Positions 1 through 8,418 of a stretch of 64,000 bases of DNA are shown piece by piece. The stretch spans positions 17,536-81,535 of the forward strand of contig NZ_JACSET010000011.1 in the NCBI RefSeq assembly GCF_014334325.1, written 5' to 3'. Numbering within the stretch: the stretch's first letter is position 1; each line of letters starts with the position of its first letter. A model generated the notes under the pieces. It saw only the letters and a program-made list of their open reading frames with translations, ran no database searches and was not told the DNA's origin. The position numbers were made by a program, and so were the translations under genes. This DNA is from Treponema sp. Marseille-Q4130 (GTDB lineage: Bacteria > Spirochaetota > Spirochaetia > Treponematales > Treponemataceae).

Positions 1-114
1 AGATATTTTAGTTTTGACCGCTTTACGGGTCGGCACGCACAGCGAATTATTTTAAAATCAAGTAAAAGAATCTCCAAAAACGCGCTTGATTTTTTCGCGG
101 ACTCTGTCGCGCGT

Positions 115-414
115 TTACGTTTCTTTTGCCGCTTCCGGCACGGCGAGTACGATCGTGCATCCCTTTCCCGCTTCGCTTTCGGTACGCACCGTTCCGCCGA
201 GCGCGCTCATAATGCTTTTGACGATCGCGAGTCCCAATCCCGCGCCTCCTCCGCTTCTTTCGTGCGCTTCGTTTCGGCGCATGACGGCTCTCATGCGCAT
301 ACCGCGGTACGGGCGCGCACCCTTGGGGTCTCGTGCATTTTGAGAAAGTGCGATCGTACAGCATATAAAAAATATAATCACCGCCGTGCCGGCGATTTTT
401 TTACCCGTGACCAT
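115..414 (-). pseudogene. internally deleted sensor histidine kinase remnant
   Basis: The 99-residue frame has two parts. Residues about 4-23 (GKKIAGTAVIIFFICCTIAL) look like the first membrane segment of a sensor kinase. From about residue 53 it reads as the end of a HATPase_c domain, with the G2 box GAGLGLAIVKSI followed by a typical ALGGTVRTESEAGKG turn. The periplasmic region, HAMP, DHp histidine and N box that should lie between are missing, so this is probably the product of an internal deletion of roughly 300 or more residues. No response regulator lies beside it in the window. It cannot be a working kinase. The open frame continues upstream of the chosen ATG, but nothing there is recognisable. 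Confidence 0.6.
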
Positions 415-560
415 AGTTTCATCATACGGTATTTTCGTGGTTTTGTATCGCCGTTTCAGATTAAAATTTTTTAATCTTTTTCCAATGCTCCGTTCATGAT
501 ACAAGGTGCGGAAAGCGCTATATTTTACGTCGGACGGTGCGATCACCGTACTACATTTTT
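415..560. other. intergenic stretch, no recognisable feature
   Basis: No gene, tRNA or clear hairpin was found between the kinase remnant and the R1 repeat that starts near 561. The first 114 bases of the window are equally featureless. Confidence 0.4.
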
Positions 561-905
561 TAGGAGGTACGATAAAAAGCGCCGTCTGAAATATCGCCGT
601 CGCTGGAGTCTAGAGCCGAAAAACGCTGAAGCGTTTTTCTTTTATCGGAGACACTCGCGATTTCTGTACATTGCTCGAAATCGCACCGTTCTTATCTCGA
701 GTTTGCTTGGATGTTTGCAGAAGGCGTGTATGCGTGTTGTTTCGATAACAATCGTATGAATATGATACACTGTATTTTGCAAACTCGATTATTAAACGTG
801 TGCGCTTCGCTCGAAACTGCGCGCTGACGCGCTTGTTGCGAGATACGCGCCCGGCTAAAAAATTTTTCGGAAGTTGCAACTTCCTACAAAACTTTTTATA
901 GGAGT
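561..905 (+). repeat. R1 interspersed repeat, copy a (long form)
   Basis: This non-coding unit matches 28796-29165 closely through its first 250 bases, starting at TAGGAGGTACGATAAAAAGC. It holds a CGAGTTTGC arm (688-696) and the matching GCAAACTCG (779-787) around a 80-base insert. It ends in a hairpin, GGAAGTT (869-875) / AACTTCC (878-884), flanked by the family's TTC and TAC (TGC in other copies) internal-loop bases. The last bases supply the AGGAG ribosome-binding site of the gene starting at 911. It is therefore probably the 5' leader of that gene. Confidence 0.8.
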
Positions 906-910
906 ATGAT

Positions 911-1456
911 ATGAAAACAAAAATTATTAAAAAGACGGTTGCGGCGGGTATCGCTGCGTTGCTTTTGGCAGGTTCGGTTTTTGCCGATTTGCACAAATCG
1001 AATTCGAAAAAACCGCCGCACGGAGGCGACTTTGCGCAGCGCGAAATGAATGCGGACGGCCGCTCTCCTATGCACGGGGAAAAACCCGTGAAGCGCGTCA
1101 GAGCGGCAGGTCCTATGCAAAATTCCGTCATGGGCGATTGGATCGTCCGTGATACCGATAAAATCGTCAAAGTGGAATTCGATCGCGACGGAACGATGGA
1201 AATCACGTGGAAACAGGGTTTTGCATCGGAAGTCGAATGGAAAGGCTATTGGACTGCGACCGATTCGGAAATCACGTTTACCGTGAAGAGCAAAGAAACG
1301 GAAACGTGGACGAACGGCAAAAAAAAGGAAACGCGTGAAAGCATGAACGAAGTGTGGAAGATTGCATACGTGAGAGACGGTGACACGCTTACGCTCACAT
1401 CAAGCGATTTACCGAAAGAGGTCGCGGGCGGTACCGTGTATACTTGGGAGTATTGA
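911..1456 (+). CDS. secreted lipocalin-like protein, function unknown
   Basis: This 181-residue protein starts with a clear Sec signal peptide (MKTKIIKKTVAAGIAALLLAG, cleaved near VFA-D). A basic, proline-rich linker follows to about residue 70. A compact C-terminal domain of about 110 residues begins MGDWIVRD and has alternating strand patterns and a G-W-x(4)-D-R-D-G-T-M motif. That layout resembles the small lipocalin-like domains common in treponeme exported proteins. No cysteine follows the signal, so it is likely periplasmic rather than a lipoprotein. The start is fixed by AGGAG at 899-903, inside the R1 repeat. No catalytic residues are apparent and the function is unknown. Confidence 0.7.
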   Translation: MKTKIIKKTVAAGIAALLLAGSVFADLHKSNSKKPPHGGDFAQREMNADGRSPMHGEKPVKRVRAAGPMQNSVMGDWIVRDTDKIVKVEFDRDGTMEITWKQGFASEVEWKGYWTATDSEITFTVKSKETETWTNGKKKETRESMNEVWKIAYVRDGDTLTLTSSDLPKEVAGGTVYTWEY

Positions 1457-1568
1457 AAAATCGCGCGCATGGCGCACTGCACTGCACATCGAACGGGATA
1501 CGCGATTTACGTGTTTCGTTCGTGTCGGCAAGGTGTGCGTCGTGCAAAAAAAGTTTCATCTATTTTAT

Positions 1569-2066
1569 CTATTCGATAAAAAGATAGTCTGAAAAATAGA
1601 TCGCTTGAATTTTGTTGAGCGAAAGGCGTTCGTTGAGCGCCGTAAGCAAGTCGGCTTTGATTTTTTCTTCACCCCGTGAGAGCAGTTCGTCTTCCGTGTA
1701 CTTTGAAAAATATTCCGTGATGACGGCTCTCATGATCGTGCTTTTTTGCGAAAGCTCTTCGTAAAAAGCCCTGTCGCCTGCGGGATAGGAAAACCACGGC
1801 GTGATGACGACGGGAGTTCCGCCGGCCGCTTTTTTCGGATCGGGCTTTGTCGCCGCGCGCAGTCTTCCGAGACCCGTAAAGGCGTCGAGCTTTGTGTTGT
1901 CGGGTGTGCTCATCGATGAAACGGCAAGCGGGGACGGATCGGGAGTGCGGATATTTTTTCCGGGCTGCGCTTTTTTCAACGCGAACGACACGAGCGTTCC
2001 GATGACGATCGCCGCCGCCAAAAAGGAAGCGATGAGGACGAGCACGCGATTTAAAATCGATTGCAT
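1569..2066 (-). CDS. fliL: FliL-family flagellar basal body-associated protein
   Basis: This 165-residue protein has a single N-terminal membrane segment (about residues 7-29) and a periplasmic domain. Its last 30 residues, IKADLLTALNERLSLNKIQ then a IYFSDYLFIE-type strand, match the conserved FliL C-terminus. FliL sits in the inner membrane around the flagellar stator and affects torque. A Ser/Pro-rich linker separates anchor and domain. It starts 3 bases after the hflX stop, so the two are probably co-transcribed. No other flagellar gene lies nearby, so it may be a FliL-like paralogue outside the main motility operon. Family assignment is fairly sure; the exact role is inferred. Confidence 0.65.
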   Translation of the reverse strand: MQSILNRVLVLIASFLAAAIVIGTLVSFALKKAQPGKNIRTPDPSPLAVSSMSTPDNTKLDAFTGLGRLRAATKPDPKKAAGGTPVVITPWFSYPAGDRAFYEELSQKSTIMRAVITEYFSKYTEDELLSRGEEKIKADLLTALNERLSLNKIQAIYFSDYLFIE

Positions 2067-2069
2067 ACG

Positions 2070-3317
2070 TTACTCTACCAGATACGGCGTGATGAGCGCA
2101 AGTGATTTTCCTCGCGCGTATACCGTTACGTGTACGCCGTCTTCGAGCCATTGTTCGCTTAGGATGCGGCCGCCTTTGCGTATGTCGGCGAGGAGCGGGC
2201 TTTTGTCCGGAGGCAGTACGCATTTACAGCGTTTTCCGAACAGTGCGCCCGCAATTTTATCGCCGAGTTCGTCGAAGCCCGTCTTTTCTTTTGCGCTTAC
2301 GGACAGAGAGTCGGGAAATTGTGCGCGCAGTTCGGCAAGTCTTCCGCCGTCTTTTTTGAGCGCGTCGATTTTATTTAATAATACGAGGCGTTCATTTTCG
2401 ACCGCTCCTATTTCGCCGAGTACGCGGCATACGGTTTCGTATTGCTTTTCCGCATTCGCATCCGAAGCGTCTATGACGATGAGCAAAAGATCGGCGCGCA
2501 CCGCTTCTTCGAGCGTCGATTTGAACGCATTGACGAGCGTGTGCGGAAGGTTTGAGATAAAGCCGACGGTGTCGGTAAGCAAAACCGCGCTTCCGTCTTT
2601 TATCCGCATGCGCCGTGTCGTCGGGTCGAGCGTTGCAAACAGTTTGTTTTCGACGAATACGTCCGCTCCCGTAAGCGCGTTCAAGAGGCTTGATTTTCCG
2701 GCATTCGTGTAGCCGACAAGCGCGCACGACGGAACGGAAACCTTGTTCCTCCGCTTGCGCTGCGTAACGCGCCCTGCGGCGACGCTTTTGAGTTCCTGTT
2801 TGACGCGAAAAATTTTTTCGCGCACTTGGCGCTGATCGAGTTCGAGCTGCGTTTCTCCCGAACCCTTTGCACCGTAATTGCCGCCTCTCTGCCTTGCCAA
2901 ATCGCCGTACATGTGCGCGAGACGCGGCAGCGAATATTCGAGGCGGGCGAGTTCGACTTGCAAAACCGCTTCATGCGTTTGCGCGCGCGACGCGAAGATG
3001 CGCAAAATCACTTCTTCCCTGTCGAAACAAGGCAAGCCCGAAAGCTTTTCCCAGTTGCGCTGCTTCGTCGGTTCGAGCGTAAAGTCGAAGACGATGCAGT
3101 CCGCTTCGCACTCTTTCGCACCCGCTGCGATTTCTTCGGCTTTGCCTTTGCCCATGCCGTATGCCGGCTGCACTTCAAGCCGCGAAAGCGTAATCGCCGA
3201 AACGGTTTCCATGCCGAGCGTGTCGATAAGGCTTTTGAGTTCTCGAAGATCGTTGCCCGGCTCTCCGACGAGCACGCAGCGGATTTTCCGCTCCGCTTCT
3301 TTTTGCAGTTCTTCCAT
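2070..3317 (-). CDS. hflX: HflX ribosome-associated GTPase
   Basis: The 415 residues have the usual HflX order. An N-terminal HflX domain carries the FDFTLEPTKQRNWEK signature at 78-92. A helical linker has GSGETQLELD at 152-161. The GTPase domain has G1 GYTNAGKSS (202-210), G3 DTVGF and G4 NKID. HflX binds the 50S E site and splits stalled 70S ribosomes in stress. I chose the ATG at 3317 because it opens the conserved domain; the frame runs on upstream for 108 codons into the promoter region of the divergent gene and looks non-coding there. The gene is followed after 3 bases by fliL. Confidence 0.93.
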   Translation of the reverse strand: MEELQKEAERKIRCVLVGEPGNDLRELKSLIDTLGMETVSAITLSRLEVQPAYGMGKGKAEEIAAGAKECEADCIVFDFTLEPTKQRNWEKLSGLPCFDREEVILRIFASRAQTHEAVLQVELARLEYSLPRLAHMYGDLARQRGGNYGAKGSGETQLELDQRQVREKIFRVKQELKSVAAGRVTQRKRRNKVSVPSCALVGYTNAGKSSLLNALTGADVFVENKLFATLDPTTRRMRIKDGSAVLLTDTVGFISNLPHTLVNAFKSTLEEAVRADLLLIVIDASDANAEKQYETVCRVLGEIGAVENERLVLLNKIDALKKDGGRLAELRAQFPDSLSVSAKEKTGFDELGDKIAGALFGKRCKCVLPPDKSPLLADIRKGGRILSEQWLEDGVHVTVYARGKSLALITPYLVE

Positions 3318-3546
3318 CGCGCCATTATACGGATAAACGCGCCGTTTTGAAAGTATTTTAAAAGCGTGCATATATCTGAGGAAAACGGGCGGTGTCTCAA
3401 AACACGATCGCTTGTTGCCGTCCTTGACTTCCGATCGAATCGTCGGTTTTGAAAGCGAATCGAAAAGCGATACTTTGCGTGCGAGGGGGGACGGCACTGT
3501 ATTTTTATCCGTTTTATGCCGATACTGTAAGAGGAGACAGGACGAA

Positions 3547-6105
3547 GTGACTTCAGGACAGAAAATTGCCGTAAGTATTTTAACGACAGCCGTCATATTT
3601 GCCTGCTTTGTCGTTGCGGCATTTGCGGGGCTTTTTTCCAAAATCGAAGCGCGGTTTTACGAACCGGCTAAGATAGCCGATATTCGAAAGCAGCTCGATT
3701 CGGTCGCGGAATACGGCGATACGTACATCAATACGCTCCTCGAACAAATCGATAGCGGAGAAAATGCATATCTCTCCGACAGATCCGTCTCTTCGTATGC
3801 ATTGACTTCTCCGTCGGACAGCGACGTGCAGCAGCGCGCACGCAGGACAGCCGCTCTTTTTTCCGAAGCGAGCGGACTGAACGGCATTCGCTTCATCGAC
3901 GCAAACGGTCGCAGCGTTCATTTCAGTACCTATTCGTCGGACTTACTCAAACAAACCGACAATATGCGCATATATAAAAATTACGATGAACTGCGCACGC
4001 CGCTCGGCAACGACGAATTCGCGTTTTTCAAAGTGTCGGTACCCGATAGCGAAGAAGGAGAGCGGTACCGCATCGTATTCGACGGGGAAGACAATCGAAT
4101 ATTGCTTGCGTTTCCCTTTTACGATCCCTACGACGTATACCGCGGTACGATGATCTTTTACGTAAACGCGCAGGATTTCAACCGTACGCTTATCGAACGG
4201 AATCTCACGACGGTCGCGAATACGAGCGATCTTATTTCCGATACCACCGGAGCGATCGGAGGATTCGTGTTCGGTATGCCGTCTGTCGGACACGACGATA
4301 TCGAGCGGGAGACGATTGCACGCTGGCGCGACAATTCCGCAGGTCCCGATAAGATAGCTTCGATACCCGCGAGCGGCGGCTCTGCAAAGGAATCGTATTG
4401 GATTTTGATTTCAAGCAACCGCAGCCGCTTTATGAAAGCTGCGGGCGTTTACCGAGATTCGATATTTCTCATGCCGCCAGCCGTACAGTTTCTTTTGCTC
4501 GCGTGCGTTTTTATTACGCTGTTTCTCACGATCTTTATGCTCTTCAATCTGCGCCGCGACGATATGGTCGTCATACGTGACAGAGTGAAGCGCTTTCAGC
4601 TTGCCCTCATCAACGAATATTTTGAAAATAAAGAAAATATAAATTGGGCGGACGTTTCCAAAAAAATCGCAGGGCGGAAAACCGAAGTTTCCGAAGCGAT
4701 CAAAGAGAGTCTCGGAAAGCGGGCAAGGCGGCATCGCAAAGAAACCAATGCGCTCATCGATAAAAGCTGGAACGAGATCATCGGCGCGCTGAACGTCAAA
4801 ACCAATGCGGACGCTGCGAGCGCATTGCAGGACTCAAAAGAGATCCGCAGAATGCTCGAAGAGATTTTGCGCAGCGGTACGATACATGTGCAAAGCGCCG
4901 TACCGCCTGCAACGGAAGCGGTGCCGAAAGAGATATCGCTTGCGCAGGAAAGCACGGAAAAAGGCATAACGTTTGAAACAAACACGGATGCGGTCAACGC
5001 GGCGACCGAAGCCGAAGAATCCTTTTTTAATAATATGATCGCGACCGAGTCCGCCGAAAAGGATGTGTCTTCCGTACATGCATCGCCTGCAAATACGCCT
5101 GCAGAAAATATGTCCGGTCATTCTGCAGAACCCTTTGAAGGCGGACAAATGTCTGCTGCGGAAGACGCCGACAGCGATACCGCGCAAAAGATCGATCTCT
5201 TCGGTGAAATACCCATGGCGAAAGAAAACGCGAACGGTTTGTCCGATGCGGATATAGAAATCGTCAACGCGGCGACGGAAGCTGAAGAAGTCTTTTTTGA
5301 AAATATGTCCGCTGCGGAAAAAGATACGGCTTCCGAAAATACGGCGCCTGAGATCGCTGCGGAAAGTGAAGCTTCGGCTGCTCCCGTCGAAAACGCGCGT
5401 GATATACATCGGGATGAAAGCGCCGAAATCGGTGCGGACAAAAAAGACCAAACGGAAGATGTCGACTTTTTTATGGGCGACGGCGCAGAAACGAAAACCG
5501 ACACTCCGGCAGAAAGTACAAATTCCGCCGTGATTGCAAAAGCCGATGCGAAGCCCTCATTTGAGATGGAAGAGGTCGATATCGATTCGTTTATGGAAAC
5601 GGCGGGCGATGTTCCTTCTCCGGATGCCGATATCTTTGCCGAACCGCTGCAGTTGGGCGAGCCGAAAACCGATACGGTCGCTCATGAAGAAATCAAACCG
5701 ATCGATTTTGATGTCGTTTCCGCGCCGAACTTTTTATTTCTCGATGAAAATCGAAGCGGAGAAAAGCAGGGATATAATTCCGCTGCGGCGAAAGCCGATA
5801 CCCCGCATGAGGTGTCGTTCGTCGACGGGGAAAACGCGGCAGATCGTACGGATGCGGCGGGCGACAGTGATGCTGCTGCCGATGCGGTGGATATTCTGCC
5901 GTTTGAAAACGAAAAAAGCGCCGTTCCCTTTTCGTTTACATCGTTTGCTTCGAACGAAGCGAAGATACAAAACCTCTCGCCCGTTTCCGATGACGTCATC
6001 ATCGAAGGAAAGGACGGCGTATTTTCGATCGCGCCCGATATCGCACTTGACGGCGTTTCCCAAGACGAATCGTTCAAACGCTTAGTCGATTCCGTTATTA
6101 ATTGA
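3547..6105 (+). CDS. two-pass membrane protein with extracytoplasmic sensor-like domain and long acidic tail
   Basis: Starting from GTG at 3547 (GAGGAG at 3531-3536), the product is 852 residues. It has a membrane helix at about 6-28, an extracytoplasmic region of about 280 residues, a second helix at about 310-338 (FLLLACVFITLFLTIFMLF) and a 510-residue cytoplasmic part. The outer region resembles a Cache-type sensor in size and placement, though I cannot confirm the fold. After a short basic helical stretch the tail becomes very rich in Glu, Asp and Ala and is probably disordered. It repeats short hydrophobic modules: NAATEAEESFFNNM (near 482), NAATEAEEVFFENM (near 573), and acidic segments ending in FM. 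No kinase, GGDEF or chemotaxis domain is present. It may be a scaffold. The function is unknown. Confidence 0.7.
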   Translation: MTSGQKIAVSILTTAVIFACFVVAAFAGLFSKIEARFYEPAKIADIRKQLDSVAEYGDTYINTLLEQIDSGENAYLSDRSVSSYALTSPSDSDVQQRARRTAALFSEASGLNGIRFIDANGRSVHFSTYSSDLLKQTDNMRIYKNYDELRTPLGNDEFAFFKVSVPDSEEGERYRIVFDGEDNRILLAFPFYDPYDVYRGTMIFYVNAQDFNRTLIERNLTTVANTSDLISDTTGAIGGFVFGMPSVGHDDIERETIARWRDNSAGPDKIASIPASGGSAKESYWILISSNRSRFMKAAGVYRDSIFLMPPAVQFLLLACVFITLFLTIFMLFNLRRDDMVVIRDRVKRFQLALINEYFENKENINWADVSKKIAGRKTEVSEAIKESLGKRARRHRKETNALIDKSWNEIIGALNVKTNADAASALQDSKEIRRMLEEILRSGTIHVQSAVPPATEAVPKEISLAQESTEKGITFETNTDAVNAATEAEESFFNNMIATESAEKDVSSVHASPANTPAENMSGHSAEPFEGGQMSAAEDADSDTAQKIDLFGEIPMAKENANGLSDADIEIVNAATEAEEVFFENMSAAEKDTASENTAPEIAAESEASAAPVENARDIHRDESAEIGADKKDQTEDVDFFMGDGAETKTDTPAESTNSAVIAKADAKPSFEMEEVDIDSFMETAGDVPSPDADIFAEPLQLGEPKTDTVAHEEIKPIDFDVVSAPNFLFLDENRSGEKQGYNSAAAKADTPHEVSFVDGENAADRTDAAGDSDAAADAVDILPFENEKSAVPFSFTSFASNEAKIQNLSPVSDDVIIEGKDGVFSIAPDIALDGVSQDESFKRLVDSVIN

Positions 6106-6213
6106 TAATGGGTAATTCTCCTGTGCCCGACTTAATTACCGATTACACATTACCAATTACCAATTGTATTGCTATGTGTTGTCGCGCGCGTCGTTTTTAT
6201 TTATACTGTCGGC

Positions 6214-6639
6214 ATGAAATATTCGGCACCCCTTGTCGTGCGCACCTATGAATGCGATGCGTACGGTCACGTAAACAATGCGGTTTATTTGAACTTTCTC
6301 GAATACGGAAGAATGGAATACCTGCATCAAATCGATTTCGATTATAAAAATCTCGTTGCGGACGGATACTATCTGTACATTACGCATATCGACATCTATT
6401 ATAAAGCGTCGGCCTTTCTCGACGATGAATTGTTTGTCGATGTCGAGCCGGTAAAGCTCGGCGTCATTCAGGGAACCTTTCATCAAATCGTGCGCAAAAA
6501 AGACGGGACCGTCTGCGTTGAAGCCGATGTCACGTGGGCGAGCGTCAAAAACGGTAAGCCTGCGAAGATCCCCGAAAAATACATGGTCGATGGCTTGTAC
6601 CCGGACGGAGACGCGCGAAAACAAAAGGCGGTGCGCTGA
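6214..6639 (+). CDS. acyl-CoA thioesterase, hotdog fold (4HBT/YbgC type)
   Basis: This 141-residue protein has the 4HBT opening motif CDAYGHVNNAVYLNFLEYGR near residues 13-32, with the family's catalytic Asp and the G-H-V-N turn. It should be a cytoplasmic homo-oligomer that hydrolyses acyl-CoA or acyl-ACP thioesters; the natural substrate is not predictable. The ATG at 6214 is preferred over the in-frame upstream ATG because it begins the conserved fold. Its stop overlaps the metN start (TGATG), so it is translationally coupled to metNI. No functional link between the thioesterase and methionine uptake is apparent. Confidence 0.85.
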   Translation: MKYSAPLVVRTYECDAYGHVNNAVYLNFLEYGRMEYLHQIDFDYKNLVADGYYLYITHIDIYYKASAFLDDELFVDVEPVKLGVIQGTFHQIVRKKDGTVCVEADVTWASVKNGKPAKIPEKYMVDGLYPDGDARKQKAVR

Positions 6640-7661
6640 TGGATATCCGTTTAAAAAATCTTGTTAAAACTTATGAAGGCGGTGTGCACGGATCCGAAAT
6701 CAATGCGGTGCGCGACATAAGCCTTTCGATTCCGTCGAATACGATTTTCGGCATTATCGGAAAAAGCGGTGCGGGAAAATCGACTCTCGTGCGCTTGATA
6801 AGCCTGCTCGAAAAGCCGGACTCGGGCGAAGTGTTTTACGACGGGGATCGTGTGGACGATCTTTCGACTTCGGATCTCATTGCACGGCGCCGGCGGATCG
6901 GCATGATATTTCAAAATTTCAATTTATTCAGCTCGCGCACTGCGGGGCAGAATATCGCCTATCCGCTTGAAATATGCGGCACGCCGAAAACGGAAATCGC
7001 TTCCCGAGTGGAGGAAATGCTTTCCATCGTCGATTTGGCCGACCGCCGAAACGCTCCGATCAGTACGCTTTCCGGCGGACAAAAGCAGCGCATTGCGATT
7101 GCACGCGCGCTTGCGGCAAAACCGGATATCCTCTTTTGCGATGAAGCGACGAGCGCGCTCGATCCGCAGACGACCGAATCGATTTTAAATTTAATAAGAA
7201 AAATACAAAATCAAATGAATCTCACCGTCGTGATGATCACGCATCAGATGGAAGTCGTGCGCGACGCGTGCAGTTATGTTGCGGTCATCGATAAGGGAAG
7301 CGTCGTCGAAGAGGGCAGGGTAAACGATATTTTTTTGCATCCGAAGAGCGATGTGACGAAGGATTTTTTGCTGAACTTGACTCCGACGAAAGAAGCGGGT
7401 GTCGACGGCGGCATTGTGCGCTGGTCGGAATGCGGAGGTAAATACGTTTTGCGTTTTATCGACACGCTTACCGATGAACCGGTGCTGAGCCGCATGGCGC
7501 AAAAATTCAACGTCGAATTCAATATACGCGCGGGCGGCATACAAAAACTTTCGGAGAGCCGCGTCGGGACTTTGATAACCGATATCGCAGGCGATGCCGA
7601 TGAGGTCGCAAAAGCGATCGCGTATTTGAAAAGCGAAGGCGTTTCGGTCGAAGGAGAATGA
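6639..7661 (+). CDS. metN: methionine ABC transporter ATP-binding protein MetN
   Basis: The 340 residues form an ABC ATPase with Walker A GKSGAGKST (41-49), Q-loop FQNFNLFSS, signature LSGGQKQR and Walker B ILFCDEATSALD, followed by a C-terminal NIL domain (about 265-338). The NIL domain is typical of MetN, where it binds methionine and inhibits transport. It pairs with the MetI permease encoded 3 bases downstream to import methionine and D-methionine across the inner membrane. No metQ lipoprotein gene is adjacent, so the binding protein must be encoded elsewhere or a different one is used. Confidence 0.92.
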   Translation: MDIRLKNLVKTYEGGVHGSEINAVRDISLSIPSNTIFGIIGKSGAGKSTLVRLISLLEKPDSGEVFYDGDRVDDLSTSDLIARRRRIGMIFQNFNLFSSRTAGQNIAYPLEICGTPKTEIASRVEEMLSIVDLADRRNAPISTLSGGQKQRIAIARALAAKPDILFCDEATSALDPQTTESILNLIRKIQNQMNLTVVMITHQMEVVRDACSYVAVIDKGSVVEEGRVNDIFLHPKSDVTKDFLLNLTPTKEAGVDGGIVRWSECGGKYVLRFIDTLTDEPVLSRMAQKFNVEFNIRAGGIQKLSESRVGTLITDIAGDADEVAKAIAYLKSEGVSVEGE

Positions 7662-7664
7662 CGG

Positions 7665-8327
7665 ATGAATATCGATAAAATAATAATTCTTGTGCGCGAT
7701 GCTGCGGCGCAGACCGTGGTCATGGTCGTCTTTTCGACGTTGTTCAGTCTTTTGCTCGGCCTTCCGCTCGGCATCCTTTTGTGCACGAGCGATCCGCAGT
7801 CGGGAATCCGGCCGCGTCCGGCGCTGTATCAGATTTTAACGAGGATCGTCAACGCGCTCCGATCCTTTCCGTTTATCATTTTGATGATCGTTCTCTTTCC
7901 GCTCTCGCGCGTCATCGTCGGGACGAGTATCGGAACAAAGGCGACGATCGTTCCCCTGTCGATCGCGGCCGCTCCCTTCGTCGCGCGCATCATCGAGTCG
8001 GCGCTCAAAGAAGTGGACAAGGGCGTCGTACAGGCCGCCCGTGCGATGGGTTCGACGACGATGCAGATCATCTTTAAAGTGCTCATCCCCGAAGCGCTGC
8101 CTTCTCTCATCGACGGCGTGACGCTGACGGTCATCAACGTGATCGGTTATTCGGCGATGGCGGGCGCTATCGGCGGCGGCGGACTCGGAGATTTGGCGAT
8201 CCGTTACGGCTACCAGCGCTTCCGTTCGGAAATCATGGCGATCGCCGTCATCGTGATTTTGCTGATGGTCGAATTGATTCAAATGCTCGGCACGGCGCTT
8301 TCACATAAAGTGGCTGCGACGCGATAA
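7665..8327 (+). CDS. metI: methionine ABC transporter permease MetI
   Basis: This 220-residue permease has about five membrane helices and the cytoplasmic EAA loop (EVDKGVVQAARAMGSTTMQ, then IPEALPSLIDG), which contacts the ATPase. It then has GYSAMAGAIGGGGLGDLA, characteristic of MetI. It is the membrane partner of the upstream metN and lies in the same transcript with thioesterase and metN. Length and motifs are normal. A terminator follows at 8341-8364. Confidence 0.92.
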   Translation: MNIDKIIILVRDAAAQTVVMVVFSTLFSLLLGLPLGILLCTSDPQSGIRPRPALYQILTRIVNALRSFPFIILMIVLFPLSRVIVGTSIGTKATIVPLSIAAAPFVARIIESALKEVDKGVVQAARAMGSTTMQIIFKVLIPEALPSLIDGVTLTVINVIGYSAMAGAIGGGGLGDLAIRYGYQRFRSEIMAIAVIVILLMVELIQMLGTALSHKVAATR

Positions 8328-8340
8328 AACGCTTTCGCAA

Positions 8341-8364
8341 AAAGCTGCCGTGCGGCAGTTTTTT
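8341..8364 (+). terminator. rho-independent terminator after metI
   Basis: A GC-rich hairpin (CTGCC/GGCAG with a GTGC loop) is followed by six T residues, 14 bases after the metI stop. Confidence 0.75.
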
Positions 8365-8418
8365 CAAGCGGCGGATGGTACGCGTTTGTGGGGTCGAATG
8401 AGTGCGTAACGACGATCC

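Noticed and set aside
3318-3641. N-terminal extension of HflX by 108 residues
   Set aside because: The extra frame lies over the divergent promoter region, has no HflX similarity, and the ATG at 3317 begins the conserved domain.
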